Assembly: GCA_964651245.1 (NCBI GenBank)
Contig: CAZYVI010000008.1
Span: 1 to 64,000 of the forward strand
DNA from: Avedoeria sp964651245
GTDB taxonomy: Bacteria; Chloroflexota; Anaerolineae; Epilineales; Epilineaceae
Length of the DNA stretch: 64,000 nucleotides
Direction: 5' to 3'
Shown here: piece after piece, positions 25,042-32,643 of the stretch
Layout: every line of letters starts with the position of its first letter
How positions within the stretch are numbered: position 1 is the stretch's first letter
The notes under the pieces: model-generated
Database searches by the model: none
The model's input: only the letters and a program-made list of their open reading frames with translations
Told to the model about the DNA's origin: nothing
Translations under genes and position numbers: made by a program

Positions 25042-26138
25042 GGGAAGGTCACGGTCCAGGTCTGGTCGGGCGGCCCGCCGGCCGCGGCGCGCTGGCCGTC
25101 GGCCCAGAAGCGTGCCTCGAGCGGCGCGCCGGCCGGGACCGGCAGGGGGTCGAAGGCGAAGACGGCCAACGGCACCAGCATGGCGTCGGACCGCCAGACA
25201 CTGCTGCTGATCGGCTCGATCGGCGCGCGCGCGCCAGCTGCCGCGGCGTCGGGCCGGGGCGGGGCGAGGACGAGCGCCGGCCGGGTGGTGGTCACGACGT
25301 TGGCGACCCAGAGGCTGTGCCCAAACAGCCCCGTGGCGCGCTGGAACACGAACGGCTCGGCGGGCAGCGTGCCGTCGAGCCGGGCGTCGCGCAGCCGGGT
25401 GAGCGACGGCGTGCCGTCGTCGTCGGCGAAGCCGTCGGCCGGGGCGCGACGGACGAGGTCGCGCCAGCGCTCGGTCAGGAACGACAGGGCGACGGTCGAG
25501 CGGGCCGAGCCGGCGTCGAGGTTCGTCGTGCTCGTCCGCCGCAGCAGGGCCAGGACGCGATCGACGTCGCGCCAGACGCTGCGCCCGCCGACCGGGGCCG
25601 GCGTGCGCGGCAGCGCCGGGCCGTCGACCTCGATGTTGACGATGGCGTCGGCCGCCAGCGGTGCGCCGTCGCGGCGGAAGAAGTAGGCTGGCGATTCGCC
25701 CGGTGCCTGGTTCACCAGCGCCGGCCGGCCGACGCGCACCTCGCCGTACGACAGCGGCGGGCTCTCGCCCGGGGGGCCGACCCGGTACTGGTTGTTGTAG
25801 AGGTAGGTGATGACGCCGACGCCGGCCATCGAGTCGGCCTGGAAGAACAGCACGGACGACATACCGTCGCTGCCCCAGTAGATCGGTCCGCGCAGGCCGC
25901 GAAACGGGATGCTCGGCTGGCCGCAGTAGAGGAGACCGTTGTCGAACAGCGTGTTGAGCTGCGCCTGCACCGTCGGGTCGACGCCGGGCGCGTAGTCCGG
26001 GCGCGCCTCGCAGGTTGGGTTGAACACCTCGAGGGCGCCGACGTCGAGCAGGCTCACGGCCACCGCCAGCATCGCCAGCACGGCCACGACGGCCAGCCAG
26101 GCCCGCCGGAAGCGCTGCCAATACTGGGCGAAGATCAT
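25038..26138 (-). CDS. single-pass membrane-anchored protein of unknown function
   Basis: 366 residues. One hydrophobic helix (about 14-34) places the rest outside the membrane. The ectodomain has two cysteines near residues 43 and 72 that could pair. It also has aromatic/Gly blocks (P-I-Y-W-G-S-D-G-M-S-S and T-Y-L-Y-N-N-Q-Y-R-V-G) and an Arg/Asp-rich middle, and ends in a beta-like Q-T-W-T-V-T-F-P. No family recognised. ATG with GGAGAG 6 nt upstream. Second gene of the five-gene operon, 40 nt after the M23-like gene. Confidence 0.65.
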   Translation of the reverse strand: MIFAQYWQRFRRAWLAVVAVLAMLAVAVSLLDVGALEVFNPTCEARPDYAPGVDPTVQAQLNTLFDNGLLYCGQPSIPFRGLRGPIYWGSDGMSSVLFFQADSMAGVGVITYLYNNQYRVGPPGESPPLSYGEVRVGRPALVNQAPGESPAYFFRRDGAPLAADAIVNIEVDGPALPRTPAPVGGRSVWRDVDRVLALLRRTSTTNLDAGSARSTVALSFLTERWRDLVRRAPADGFADDDGTPSLTRLRDARLDGTLPAEPFVFQRATGLFGHSLWVANVVTTTRPALVLAPPRPDAAAAGARAPIEPISSSVWRSDAMLVPLAVFAFDPLPVPAGAPLEARFWADGQRAAAGGPPDQTWTVTFP

Positions 26139-26178
26139 CGTTGCTCTCCGTGCCGCGGGTCGTCGAAACGCGGCATGG

Positions 26179-27495
26179 CTAACGGCCCAGCCCGGCGATC
26201 ACGCCGTTGCGGGCGTCGATCTTGGCGGTGCCGGCCTGCCGCGCGTTCGCGTCGGAGCGGATCAAGAGCCCTTCGCCGTCGACGGCGCCGGGCAGCGCCG
26301 CCCAGCCGTCGAGGACGAGCGGGGCGGCGGCGTGGTCGGCGGGTAGCCAGGCTCCGTTGTAGCGCCGCGCCAGCGAGACGCGCGTGACGGTGGCCGGTCC
26401 GTCGGCGCACGAGGGATGGCCGATGCGGTCGCCGGCGCGGACTGTCGCGCCGGCGGCGACGCGCTCGATGTCGGCGAGGTGGCGGTAGGTGACACTCCAG
26501 CCGCTGCCGACGAAGCCGTCGTCGTCGCTGTCGATGATCACGCCGAGCGCGTCGCTGCGGACGACCGTCCCACCGGCGGCGGCGACGACCCACTCGGCCG
26601 ACGGGGTGCAGCCGGTGGCGCCGGCGGGCGGCGGCGCGAAGGCGATCGAGGCGCGCGGGCCGCCTGGGCCGCGGGGGCTCGCCGGACCCTCGACGAAATA
26701 CCAGATCGCGCCGTCGGCGAAGGGCAGCCGCAGTGGGAACGGCGGCAGCTCGGGCCGCTCGACCGGGCTGGCGTTGTAGTACAGCGGCTCGTGGCCGAAC
26801 AGGTCATGCCAGATCGTCCAAAACGCGCTCGGCGCCGCCAGCGCCGGCCACTCCGTGGCGCCGACGTCGGCCGCCAGCAGCGACAGCAACGCGAAGCTGC
26901 CGGCGTTCAGGCTGGGGTCGAGGCGGACCCGCTGGCCATCGGCGAGCAGCACGGTGTCGCGCTGGCCCAGGCGGCGTGCGTAGTACGCTTCGTTCAGCGC
27001 ATCGGCGGCCGTGGTCAAGCCGTGGAAGAGGCCCGGCACGTCGCCGCCCAGCGGATAGGTCTGCTCGGCCGGCCGGACGTCGCGCACCCAGCCGCTGTGG
27101 AGCTCGATGAGCGCCAACAGCACCCGTGGGCCGATGCCGTAGGCGTGGGCGACACGGTCCACGGCGTCGGCGCCGGTCCAGACCTCGCCGCCGACCGGCT
27201 CGGCGTAGCGCGCCAGGTAGCCGCCGGCCGCGGCCACGAACGCGGCCGTGTCGAAGCCGTACAGCGTCGGCCCGAGGACCAGCTCGCTGTCGGGCACGAC
27301 GAGCCCGAGCGGCACCGCGGCGCCGACGGCGATCGGCGTGCCCGGCGCGGCCGGGGTGGGCGTGCCGTCGGCAGCGGCCGGGGCGGACGGCTCCGGCGGT
27401 TGGGCGCGGGCGGGGTCGCCGGCGAGGGCGAGGCCCAGGGCGAGCGCGAAGGCCAGGCGCCGCCGGCGTGCGGTTGGGGGGGTCGGTCGGCTCAT
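26179..27495 (-). CDS. secreted M23/LytM-like protein with apparently lost zinc ligands
   Basis: 438 residues. Signal peptide about 1-32, a Pro/Ala linker, then a helical region (about 65-225) with blocks such as A-H-A-Y-G-I-G-P-R-V-L-L-A-L-I-E. This region resembles the muramidase-like N-terminal part of Chloroflexota M23 proteins. The C-terminal region (about 285-390) follows the LytM beta-sheet order: A-A-A-G-G-T-V-V-R-S, then V-T-Y-R-H-L-A-D-I and G-A-T-V-R-A-G-D-R-I-G. But the usual H-x(n)-D and H-x-H zinc ligands are replaced: R-A-S-I-A-F-A-P-P stands where G-x-H-x-G-x-D is expected, and V-S-L-A-R-R-Y-N-G where H-x-H is expected. It is therefore probably a non-catalytic cell-wall binding protein. 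First gene of the operon. Confidence 0.75.
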   Translation of the reverse strand: MSRPTPPTARRRRLAFALALGLALAGDPARAQPPEPSAPAAADGTPTPAAPGTPIAVGAAVPLGLVVPDSELVLGPTLYGFDTAAFVAAAGGYLARYAEPVGGEVWTGADAVDRVAHAYGIGPRVLLALIELHSGWVRDVRPAEQTYPLGGDVPGLFHGLTTAADALNEAYYARRLGQRDTVLLADGQRVRLDPSLNAGSFALLSLLAADVGATEWPALAAPSAFWTIWHDLFGHEPLYYNASPVERPELPPFPLRLPFADGAIWYFVEGPASPRGPGGPRASIAFAPPPAGATGCTPSAEWVVAAAGGTVVRSDALGVIIDSDDDGFVGSGWSVTYRHLADIERVAAGATVRAGDRIGHPSCADGPATVTRVSLARRYNGAWLPADHAAAPLVLDGWAALPGAVDGEGLLIRSDANARQAGTAKIDARNGVIAGLGR

Positions 27496-27601
27496 GTCAC
27501 CACGCGATCGGTGCGGGACTGCGTCCGCAGCGGATCAATCGTACCAGCAACGTGCGTGCCTCGGCAGCGCGCGTCGGTCGGCCGCGCCGCGTGACGACGC
27601 C

Positions 27602-27631
27602 ACGAAGGGGGCGCTCCGGCGCCCCCTTCGT
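27602..27631 (-). terminator. strong hairpin between two minus-strand genes
   Basis: A perfect 13-bp stem (ACGAAGGGGGCGC, 27602-27614, with 27619-27631) closes a 4-nt loop. It lies 66 nt after the stop of the small exported-protein gene and before the M23-like gene, so it most likely ends the former transcript. Confidence 0.7.
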
Positions 27632-27696
27632 CGGTTCCTGATCGGTGATTCGTCGGTTCGAGCCGCCTGCGCTGCGCCGCACCCCGTTCTGAAGAA

Positions 27697-28176
27697 CTAG
27701 TGGGTCTGACCCGGGCCCGGGATCGGCAGCGAGATCGGCGCACCGCCGCGGTTCACGAACATCCGCAGCACCACCAGGGCGCGCTCGGCCCGGTCCACCG
27801 ACGGCGCGAGCGTCGTCGCCAGCGGCGTCGCCTGGCTGCACGCCGCGGCGACCGCGGCGCTCATCTCGGTCACGGCCGTCGTCAGTTCGGTCTGGGCGCC
27901 GTCGAGCGCCTCGGGCGCCGCGGTGCCGGCCAGGTCGTGGGCGATCGAGAGGCCGCGGCGGGCCATCTCGGCGGCCTCGGGCTGGCAGACGAGCTCGGGC
28001 TTGGTGAGGGCGACCTCGCCGAAGCGCTCGGCCTCGACGGTCCAGTCGGTGATGACCGGCAGGAACGGGCGCATCGCGTCGCGGTAGGTCTTCAGCGCGG
28101 TGTCGGCGTGGGCCGACTGCGTCTGGGCGGCGAAGGTGACGGCGGTCAGGGCGAGGGCGAGCATCGTGCGGCGCAT
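27697..28176 (-). CDS. small exported protein of unknown function
   Basis: 159 residues. A clear signal peptide (M-R-R-T then a hydrophobic core to A-H-A near residue 24) is followed by a mainly helical mature region. Two cysteines, near residues 64 and 113, could form a disulfide. The tail reads P-I-S-L-P-I-P-G-P-G. AGGAGA stands 8 nt before the ATG. No family recognised. Followed by the hairpin at 27602-27631, it looks like a single-gene transcript. Confidence 0.65.
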   Translation of the reverse strand: MRRTMLALALTAVTFAAQTQSAHADTALKTYRDAMRPFLPVITDWTVEAERFGEVALTKPELVCQPEAAEMARRGLSIAHDLAGTAAPEALDGAQTELTTAVTEMSAAVAAACSQATPLATTLAPSVDRAERALVVLRMFVNRGGAPISLPIPGPGQTH

Positions 28177-28348
28177 CGTGGTGTCTCCTGTCAAACCCGG
28201 GAATCCGGGTGGCGGTCGCATCTGGCACCAGGATACGGGCGGGGCCAGGGCCGCGCTTGACGCCGGCCGGTCCCCCCGCCGGCCGAATGCTCGCCGCACC
28301 CCGGCCGCGACCTGACCCGACGCTGACGCGACGCCGCGGGCCGGTCCT

Positions 28349-28394
28349 GTCCCCTGACGCGCCCTGTCGCGTCCCCTGTCGCGTCCCCTGTCGC
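28349..28394. repeat. short tandem repeat, four units of about 12 nt
   Basis: Units GTCCCCTGACGC, GCCCTGTCGC, GTCCCCTGTCGC and GTCCCCTGTCGC follow each other without spacers. They lie in the 370-nt gene-free region 28177-28546 between divergent genes. Apart from the ribosome-binding site AGGAGG at 28535-28540, nothing else is recognised in that region. Confidence 0.75.
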
Positions 28395-28546
28395 TGGGGC
28401 GTCGCCGCCGTGGCGGGCGGGCGCTGGCGGGCGGGTGGACCCGCCGGTAGCCTGGGGTCACCTGGCTGCAACGCCGCTCGCGCAGCGGCGGGCCGATCCG
28501 GCCCGTCGGGAGCGGCCAGGCGCAGGCGGGATCCAGGAGGCACGGC

Positions 28547-31198
28547 ATGGCATGGTTGCGCACGCTCGGGCTGGGGGTGGCGGTCGCGATCGGCCTGGTC
28601 GGGGCGCCGGCGCCGACGACACGGACGATGCGGTCGGCGCAAGGGTCGCACGCGCATCCCGCCGTGTCGATCGGGCGGCCGGTGGCCGCGGCGAACCGAC
28701 ATTGCGGCGCATACACTCACCCGGGGCCGGAAGGGGTCGCGCTGGGGGGCTGGCGCCTGTCGGACGCCCGTGCCGTGCCCGTGCCGTCCTGGATCTCACC
28801 CGCGCCGGGCGCGGCCAGCGCGCCGCGGATGCCCGCGGGAGGGGAGGCCGTGGCGGGCGATGGAATCGCCCAAGCCACGCCGCCGCCGGAGACGCCGACC
28901 GCCTCGCCCGAGCCACTGGCGTCGGCGACGGCCGGCGCCCCGCCGACGGCTCGCCAGGCCGATGTGCGCCTCAACGAGGTGCTGGCCGCGCCGGGCGGGA
29001 CCGATTGGGACGGCGACGGTCGTGCGAACGGGGAGGACGAGTGGCTGGAGGTCGTCAACATCGGCGCTTCGGACCTCGATTTGCGTGGGTGGCTGCTCGA
29101 CGACGTCGACGACGACGGCTCGCCCGGCTACCGTATCCCCGATGGGCACGTCGTCCCCGCCCGCGGGCACCGCGTCTACTTCCGGCGCGAAACCGGCCTT
29201 GCGCTCGACGACGGCGGCGACCGCCTCCAACTGGTCGATCCCGAAGGCCGAACGGCCGACGCCGTTGCGTTCGGCCCCAGCCTCCCCGACGGTGGCTGGG
29301 CGCGCGACCCCGATGGCGACGGCGGCTGGACCGACCGCCTTGCGCCCTCGCCCGGCCAGCCGAACGGCGCGGCCGGCGTGCGCGCGACCGCCGCCCCGGC
29401 GCCGGCGACGTCGGTCGGCACCGGCAGCCCGCCGACCGCGGTCGCAACGGCGGCGCCAGCGCTGAGCTCGACGCTGCCGTTGTTGATCAGCGAGGTCCTG
29501 TTCGACCCGCTCGCATCGGGCAATGATGCCGCCGCGGAGTGGGTCGAGCTCCACAACCGCGGTTCAGAACCGGTCGACCTCGCCGGCTGGTCGCTCGGCG
29601 ACCGCGGGGCGTGGGACGCCCTGCCGTCGTCCGCCGTCCCGGCCGGCGGCTTCGTCGTGGTGGCCGCGTCGAGCGCCGCCTGGGAACCGCCGCCCGCCGC
29701 GCTCGTCGTCGTGGCCGACGGACGGATCGGCGGCGGCTTGGGCAACGGCGGCGACGTGGTGCGGCTGCGCGGACCCGCCGGCGAGATCGTGGACGCCGTC
29801 AGCTACGGCGACAACCTCGATGCGTTCGACCCCTCGGTGCCGGCGCCGGCCGCCGGCGCGTCGATCGAGCGCCTGCCGAGCGACCGCGACACCGACCGTG
29901 CCGCCGACTGGCGACACCAGCCGGACCCGTCGCCCGGCCGCCGCGGCGACGTCCACGACGGCCCGCCGCCCGTGCGACTCAACGAGATCATGCCGGCGCC
30001 GGCCTGGATCGACTGGGACGGCAACGGCACCGCCGATCACACCGACGAGTGGATCGAGCTGGTCAGCGCCGCGTCCTATCCGGTCCACCTGGCCGGGTGG
30101 TCGCTCGTCGACGGCGCGGCCGCGCGCAACGGCTGGCGCTACCGTTTCGACGCAGCGGCGACGATCGCGCCGGGCGGCTTCGTCGTCGTCCACCGGGCGA
30201 CATCCGGCCTGGCCCTCGACAACGGCGCCGACCACGTCCAGCTGCTCCGCCCTGACGGCACGCCCGCCGATGCGGCGCGCTGGACCGTTGCGCCCGGCTA
30301 CGACCGCGTCTGGGGTCGCGACGTCGGCGGCGGCGGTTGGACCGCCGATCTGATCGCGACGCCGGGCCAGCCCAACCGACGGCCGGCGGCTGGCGAGCGG
30401 CACGCCGGCGACGTCGTGCGCGAGCGTGCGGCGTCGGGGCGCAACCGCGGCGGCGTCGCCGGCCGCGCCGACGGTCGCCCCGCCCGCAAGACGCCGCCGC
30501 CGCGGCCCTTGGCGCTGGCGGAGCTGCGTGCCATGCGGCGCGGGACGCGGGTCGTGGTGCATGGCCGGGTCACGGCGGCGCCGAACGTGCTGGGCAGCCG
30601 CACGTTCTACCTGGGCGATTCCACCGGCGGCGTGCGCGTGTTCCTCAACCCGTCCGACCAGGAGCATCGACCCTTCGTCACCGGCGACCCGGTGTCGGCG
30701 ATCGGCCGCCTGTCCGACTACCGCGGCGAACGCCAGATCGTCCTCGATCGGCCGGGCGACGCCTGGTGGAACGGCGACGGCGCGCCCGTCGCCGCGCTGC
30801 CGGTGACGACGGGGTCGGTCGGCGAGGCGCTCGAAGGCCGCTTGGTGAGGCTGCGCGCTCGCGTCGTTCGACAGACGCCCACGCGACTGACGGTGGACGA
30901 CGGCACCGGCGCAGCCCCGGTCGTCCTGCTGCGGTCGGCGGCCATCGTCGTGCCGCGCATGCCGCACGGGCGGTGGATCGAGGTCGACGGGATCGTTTCG
31001 CAGTCCGCGGCGCGGGCGCCGTGGGAGGGGGGCTACCGGGTGCTGCCGCGCGGCGCGGCGGACCTGTCACCCTGGCGACCGGCGGCCTCGACGCGCGCCA
31101 GCGGGGCGCCGGCCGCGGACCGGGCGGAGGCCGACGCGCCGAGGCGCGGTCAACCGAGCGCCGGCCGCGGCGCCGTGCGCCTCACGCCGTGGGAGTAG
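28547..31198 (+). CDS. secreted protein with three lamin-tail domains and a C-terminal OB-fold-like region
   Basis: 883 residues. Signal peptide about 1-25 and a Pro/Thr linker. Three lamin-tail-type Ig-like domains then follow (about 138-275, 312-470 and 477-620). Each opens with L-N-E-V/I or L-I-S-E-V and has E-W-L/V/I-E-L/V plus D-L-x-G-W-x-L and G-x-x-V-V. The first and third contain D-W-D-G-D/N-G, an Asp-rich loop that may bind calcium. Residues about 670-850 resemble a nucleic-acid-binding-type OB fold (R-G-T-R-V-V-V-H-G-R-V, then T-F-Y-L-G-D-S-T-G-G-V-R-V-F). Such LTD proteins are often attached to extracellular nucleases, but no nuclease domain is present here. AGGAGG 6 nt before the ATG. 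Confidence 0.85.
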   Translation: MAWLRTLGLGVAVAIGLVGAPAPTTRTMRSAQGSHAHPAVSIGRPVAAANRHCGAYTHPGPEGVALGGWRLSDARAVPVPSWISPAPGAASAPRMPAGGEAVAGDGIAQATPPPETPTASPEPLASATAGAPPTARQADVRLNEVLAAPGGTDWDGDGRANGEDEWLEVVNIGASDLDLRGWLLDDVDDDGSPGYRIPDGHVVPARGHRVYFRRETGLALDDGGDRLQLVDPEGRTADAVAFGPSLPDGGWARDPDGDGGWTDRLAPSPGQPNGAAGVRATAAPAPATSVGTGSPPTAVATAAPALSSTLPLLISEVLFDPLASGNDAAAEWVELHNRGSEPVDLAGWSLGDRGAWDALPSSAVPAGGFVVVAASSAAWEPPPAALVVVADGRIGGGLGNGGDVVRLRGPAGEIVDAVSYGDNLDAFDPSVPAPAAGASIERLPSDRDTDRAADWRHQPDPSPGRRGDVHDGPPPVRLNEIMPAPAWIDWDGNGTADHTDEWIELVSAASYPVHLAGWSLVDGAAARNGWRYRFDAAATIAPGGFVVVHRATSGLALDNGADHVQLLRPDGTPADAARWTVAPGYDRVWGRDVGGGGWTADLIATPGQPNRRPAAGERHAGDVVRERAASGRNRGGVAGRADGRPARKTPPPRPLALAELRAMRRGTRVVVHGRVTAAPNVLGSRTFYLGDSTGGVRVFLNPSDQEHRPFVTGDPVSAIGRLSDYRGERQIVLDRPGDAWWNGDGAPVAALPVTTGSVGEALEGRLVRLRARVVRQTPTRLTVDDGTGAAPVVLLRSAAIVVPRMPHGRWIEVDGIVSQSAARAPWEGGYRVLPRGAADLSPWRPAASTRASGAPAADRAEADAPRRGQPSAGRGAVRLTPWE

Positions 31199-31212
31199 CC
31201 CCGATCACGCGG

Positions 31213-31527
31213 CTAGCCGAGGAAGGTGTCGTCCTCGTCGCTGTTGCGGTACATCTGCTGCGGCAGCGGCATGAACTGCGGGAACTTCTGCAGGATGTGC
31301 GCCGGCGTCGGGTAGGTGACCCAGTCGAAGCCGCCGAAGTAGACCGTGAAGCCGCTCTGCGCCACGTCGCCGGTGACGGTCTTGCCGTCGGGCAGCCGCA
31401 GCGTCACGAACCGCGTCGCGATGTCCTCGATCGTCGATCGCGGCAGCCCCTCGCCGATCTGGTTCGCCTCGACGAGCCGCTCCTGGGCCATGGCGCCGGC
31501 CGGGATGTCGGGATAGTTGAAGAACAT
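31213..31527 (-). CDS. small conserved-looking protein of unknown function
   Basis: 104 residues from ATG 31527; GTG 31533 would add two. No signal peptide or membrane helix. It contains V-T-L-R-L-P-D-G-K-T-V-T-G-D-V and F-T-V-Y-F-G-G-F-D-W-V-T-Y, predicted beta strands. The tail is acidic and Met-containing (P-L-P-Q-Q-M-Y-R-N-S-D-E-D-D). A well-formed minus-strand promoter at 31596-31624 supports expression. It converges on the lamin-tail gene with a 14-nt gap. No family recognised. Confidence 0.6.
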   Translation of the reverse strand: MFFNYPDIPAGAMAQERLVEANQIGEGLPRSTIEDIATRFVTLRLPDGKTVTGDVAQSGFTVYFGGFDWVTYPTPAHILQKFPQFMPLPQQMYRNSDEDDTFLG

Positions 31528-31595
31528 GACCACCTGACCTCTTGGACGGCGGGACAGGCGCAGCGCCAGTCCCTGACCGAAAACAGCAACCTTAA

Positions 31596-31624
31596 GGTAT
31601 AGTCGCCGTGTCGATGTCGGTCAA
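31596..31624 (-). promoter_or_regulatory. sigma70-like promoter of the small unknown gene
   Basis: On the minus strand TTGACC (31624-31619), 17 nt, TATACC (31601-31596), about 70 nt before ATG 31527. Read on the plus strand the same site holds TATAGT (31598-31603), which could also serve the glycosyltransferase gene at 31663, but without a clear -35. Confidence 0.5.
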
Positions 31625-31662
31625 ACACGCGCCGACGGCGCGGCGCAACGCGAGGAGGACCG

Positions 31663-32643
31663 GTGATCGAGGACGACGGGTCGATCGGAACGCGGCGGGC
31701 TGAAGGCACAGGGTCGCCGCAAGCCGGGGACGGGCCGGTGAACGGCGAAGGCGCCGAGCTCGACCTTTCGATCATCTTCCCGGCCTACAACGAGGAGGCC
31801 GCGCTCGGCGACGACCTCGACGACACGCGCCGGGCGCTCGAGGCGACGGCGCTGCGCTACGAGATCCTCGTCGTCGACGACGGATCGCGCGACGCGACGG
31901 CCGACATCGCCGGGGCGCGACCCTGGGTGCGCCTGATCCAGCACCCCTACAACCGCGGCAACGGCGCGGCGCGGACCACGGGCGTGCGCCAGGCGCGCGG
32001 CCGGATCGTCGGCTTCAGCGACGCCGACCGGACGTATCCGGTCGACCGCATCCCGGAGATGATGGCGCTCGTCGATGCGGGAGCCGACATGGTCATCGGC
32101 GCGCGGCGGGTCGAGGCCGGCACGCTCAAACTGCTGCGCACGCCCGCCAAGTGGTTCATCCGCAAGCTGGCCGAGTTCATGACCGGCACCCGCATCCCCG
32201 ACCTCAACTCCGGCCTGCGGCTGCAGCGCCGCGACGTGACGCTGCGGTTCCTGCCGATCCTGCCGTCGACGCACTCCTGGGTGAGCACGATCACGATCGC
32301 CTTCCTGTCGGCGTCGTTCGAGGTGCGCTGGCTGCCGATCGACTACTACCCGCGCGTCGGGCGCTCGACGTTCCACCCGCTGCGCGACACCTACAATTAC
32401 CTGATGCTGTGTGTGCGGACCGTCATGTACTTCAACCCGCTCAAGATCTTCTTGCCGCTGGCGCTGGGCCTGTTGGCGCTCGGAACCGGCAAGTACCTCT
32501 TCTATGACATCTTGTGGCGGTTCAACCCCGACTGGGGGCTGCCCCCGATGCCCGGCACGACGCTGGCCCTGATCGTCACCGGGCTGCAGGTGCTCGTCAT
32601 CGGCCTGCTGGCCGACCTCATCGTGCGCCGTACGTCGTTGTGA
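31663..32643 (+). CDS. family 2 glycosyltransferase, dolichyl-phosphate-sugar synthase-like
   Basis: 326 residues. After a 30-residue polar leader comes a GT-A fold: S-I-I-F-P-A-Y-N-E-E at the start, V-V-D-D-G-S-R-D-A-T for nucleotide binding, G-A-A-R-T-T-G-V-R-Q-A, and F-S-D-A-D as the metal-binding DxD. R-L-Q-R-R-D lies further on. Two hydrophobic helices (about 265-325) anchor it to the membrane, as in polyprenyl-phosphate mannose/glucose transferases. GTG start with GAGGAGG 5 nt upstream. The stop overlaps the GTG of the next gene (GTGA), so the two are co-translated. Donor and acceptor sugars are unknown. Confidence 0.9.
   Translation: MIEDDGSIGTRRAEGTGSPQAGDGPVNGEGAELDLSIIFPAYNEEAALGDDLDDTRRALEATALRYEILVVDDGSRDATADIAGARPWVRLIQHPYNRGNGAARTTGVRQARGRIVGFSDADRTYPVDRIPEMMALVDAGADMVIGARRVEAGTLKLLRTPAKWFIRKLAEFMTGTRIPDLNSGLRLQRRDVTLRFLPILPSTHSWVSTITIAFLSASFEVRWLPIDYYPRVGRSTFHPLRDTYNYLMLCVRTVMYFNPLKIFLPLALGLLALGTGKYLFYDILWRFNPDWGLPPMPGTTLALIVTGLQVLVIGLLADLIVRRTSL

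Noticed and set aside
24010..25686. Long plus-strand frame over the phosphatase and methyltransferase genes
   Set aside because: Shadow of two clearly conserved minus-strand genes; no domain and no ribosome-binding site.
28349..28394. Tandem 12-nt repeats as iterons of an origin
   Set aside because: Only four units, no A+T-rich region, no dnaA/rep gene or DnaA boxes nearby.
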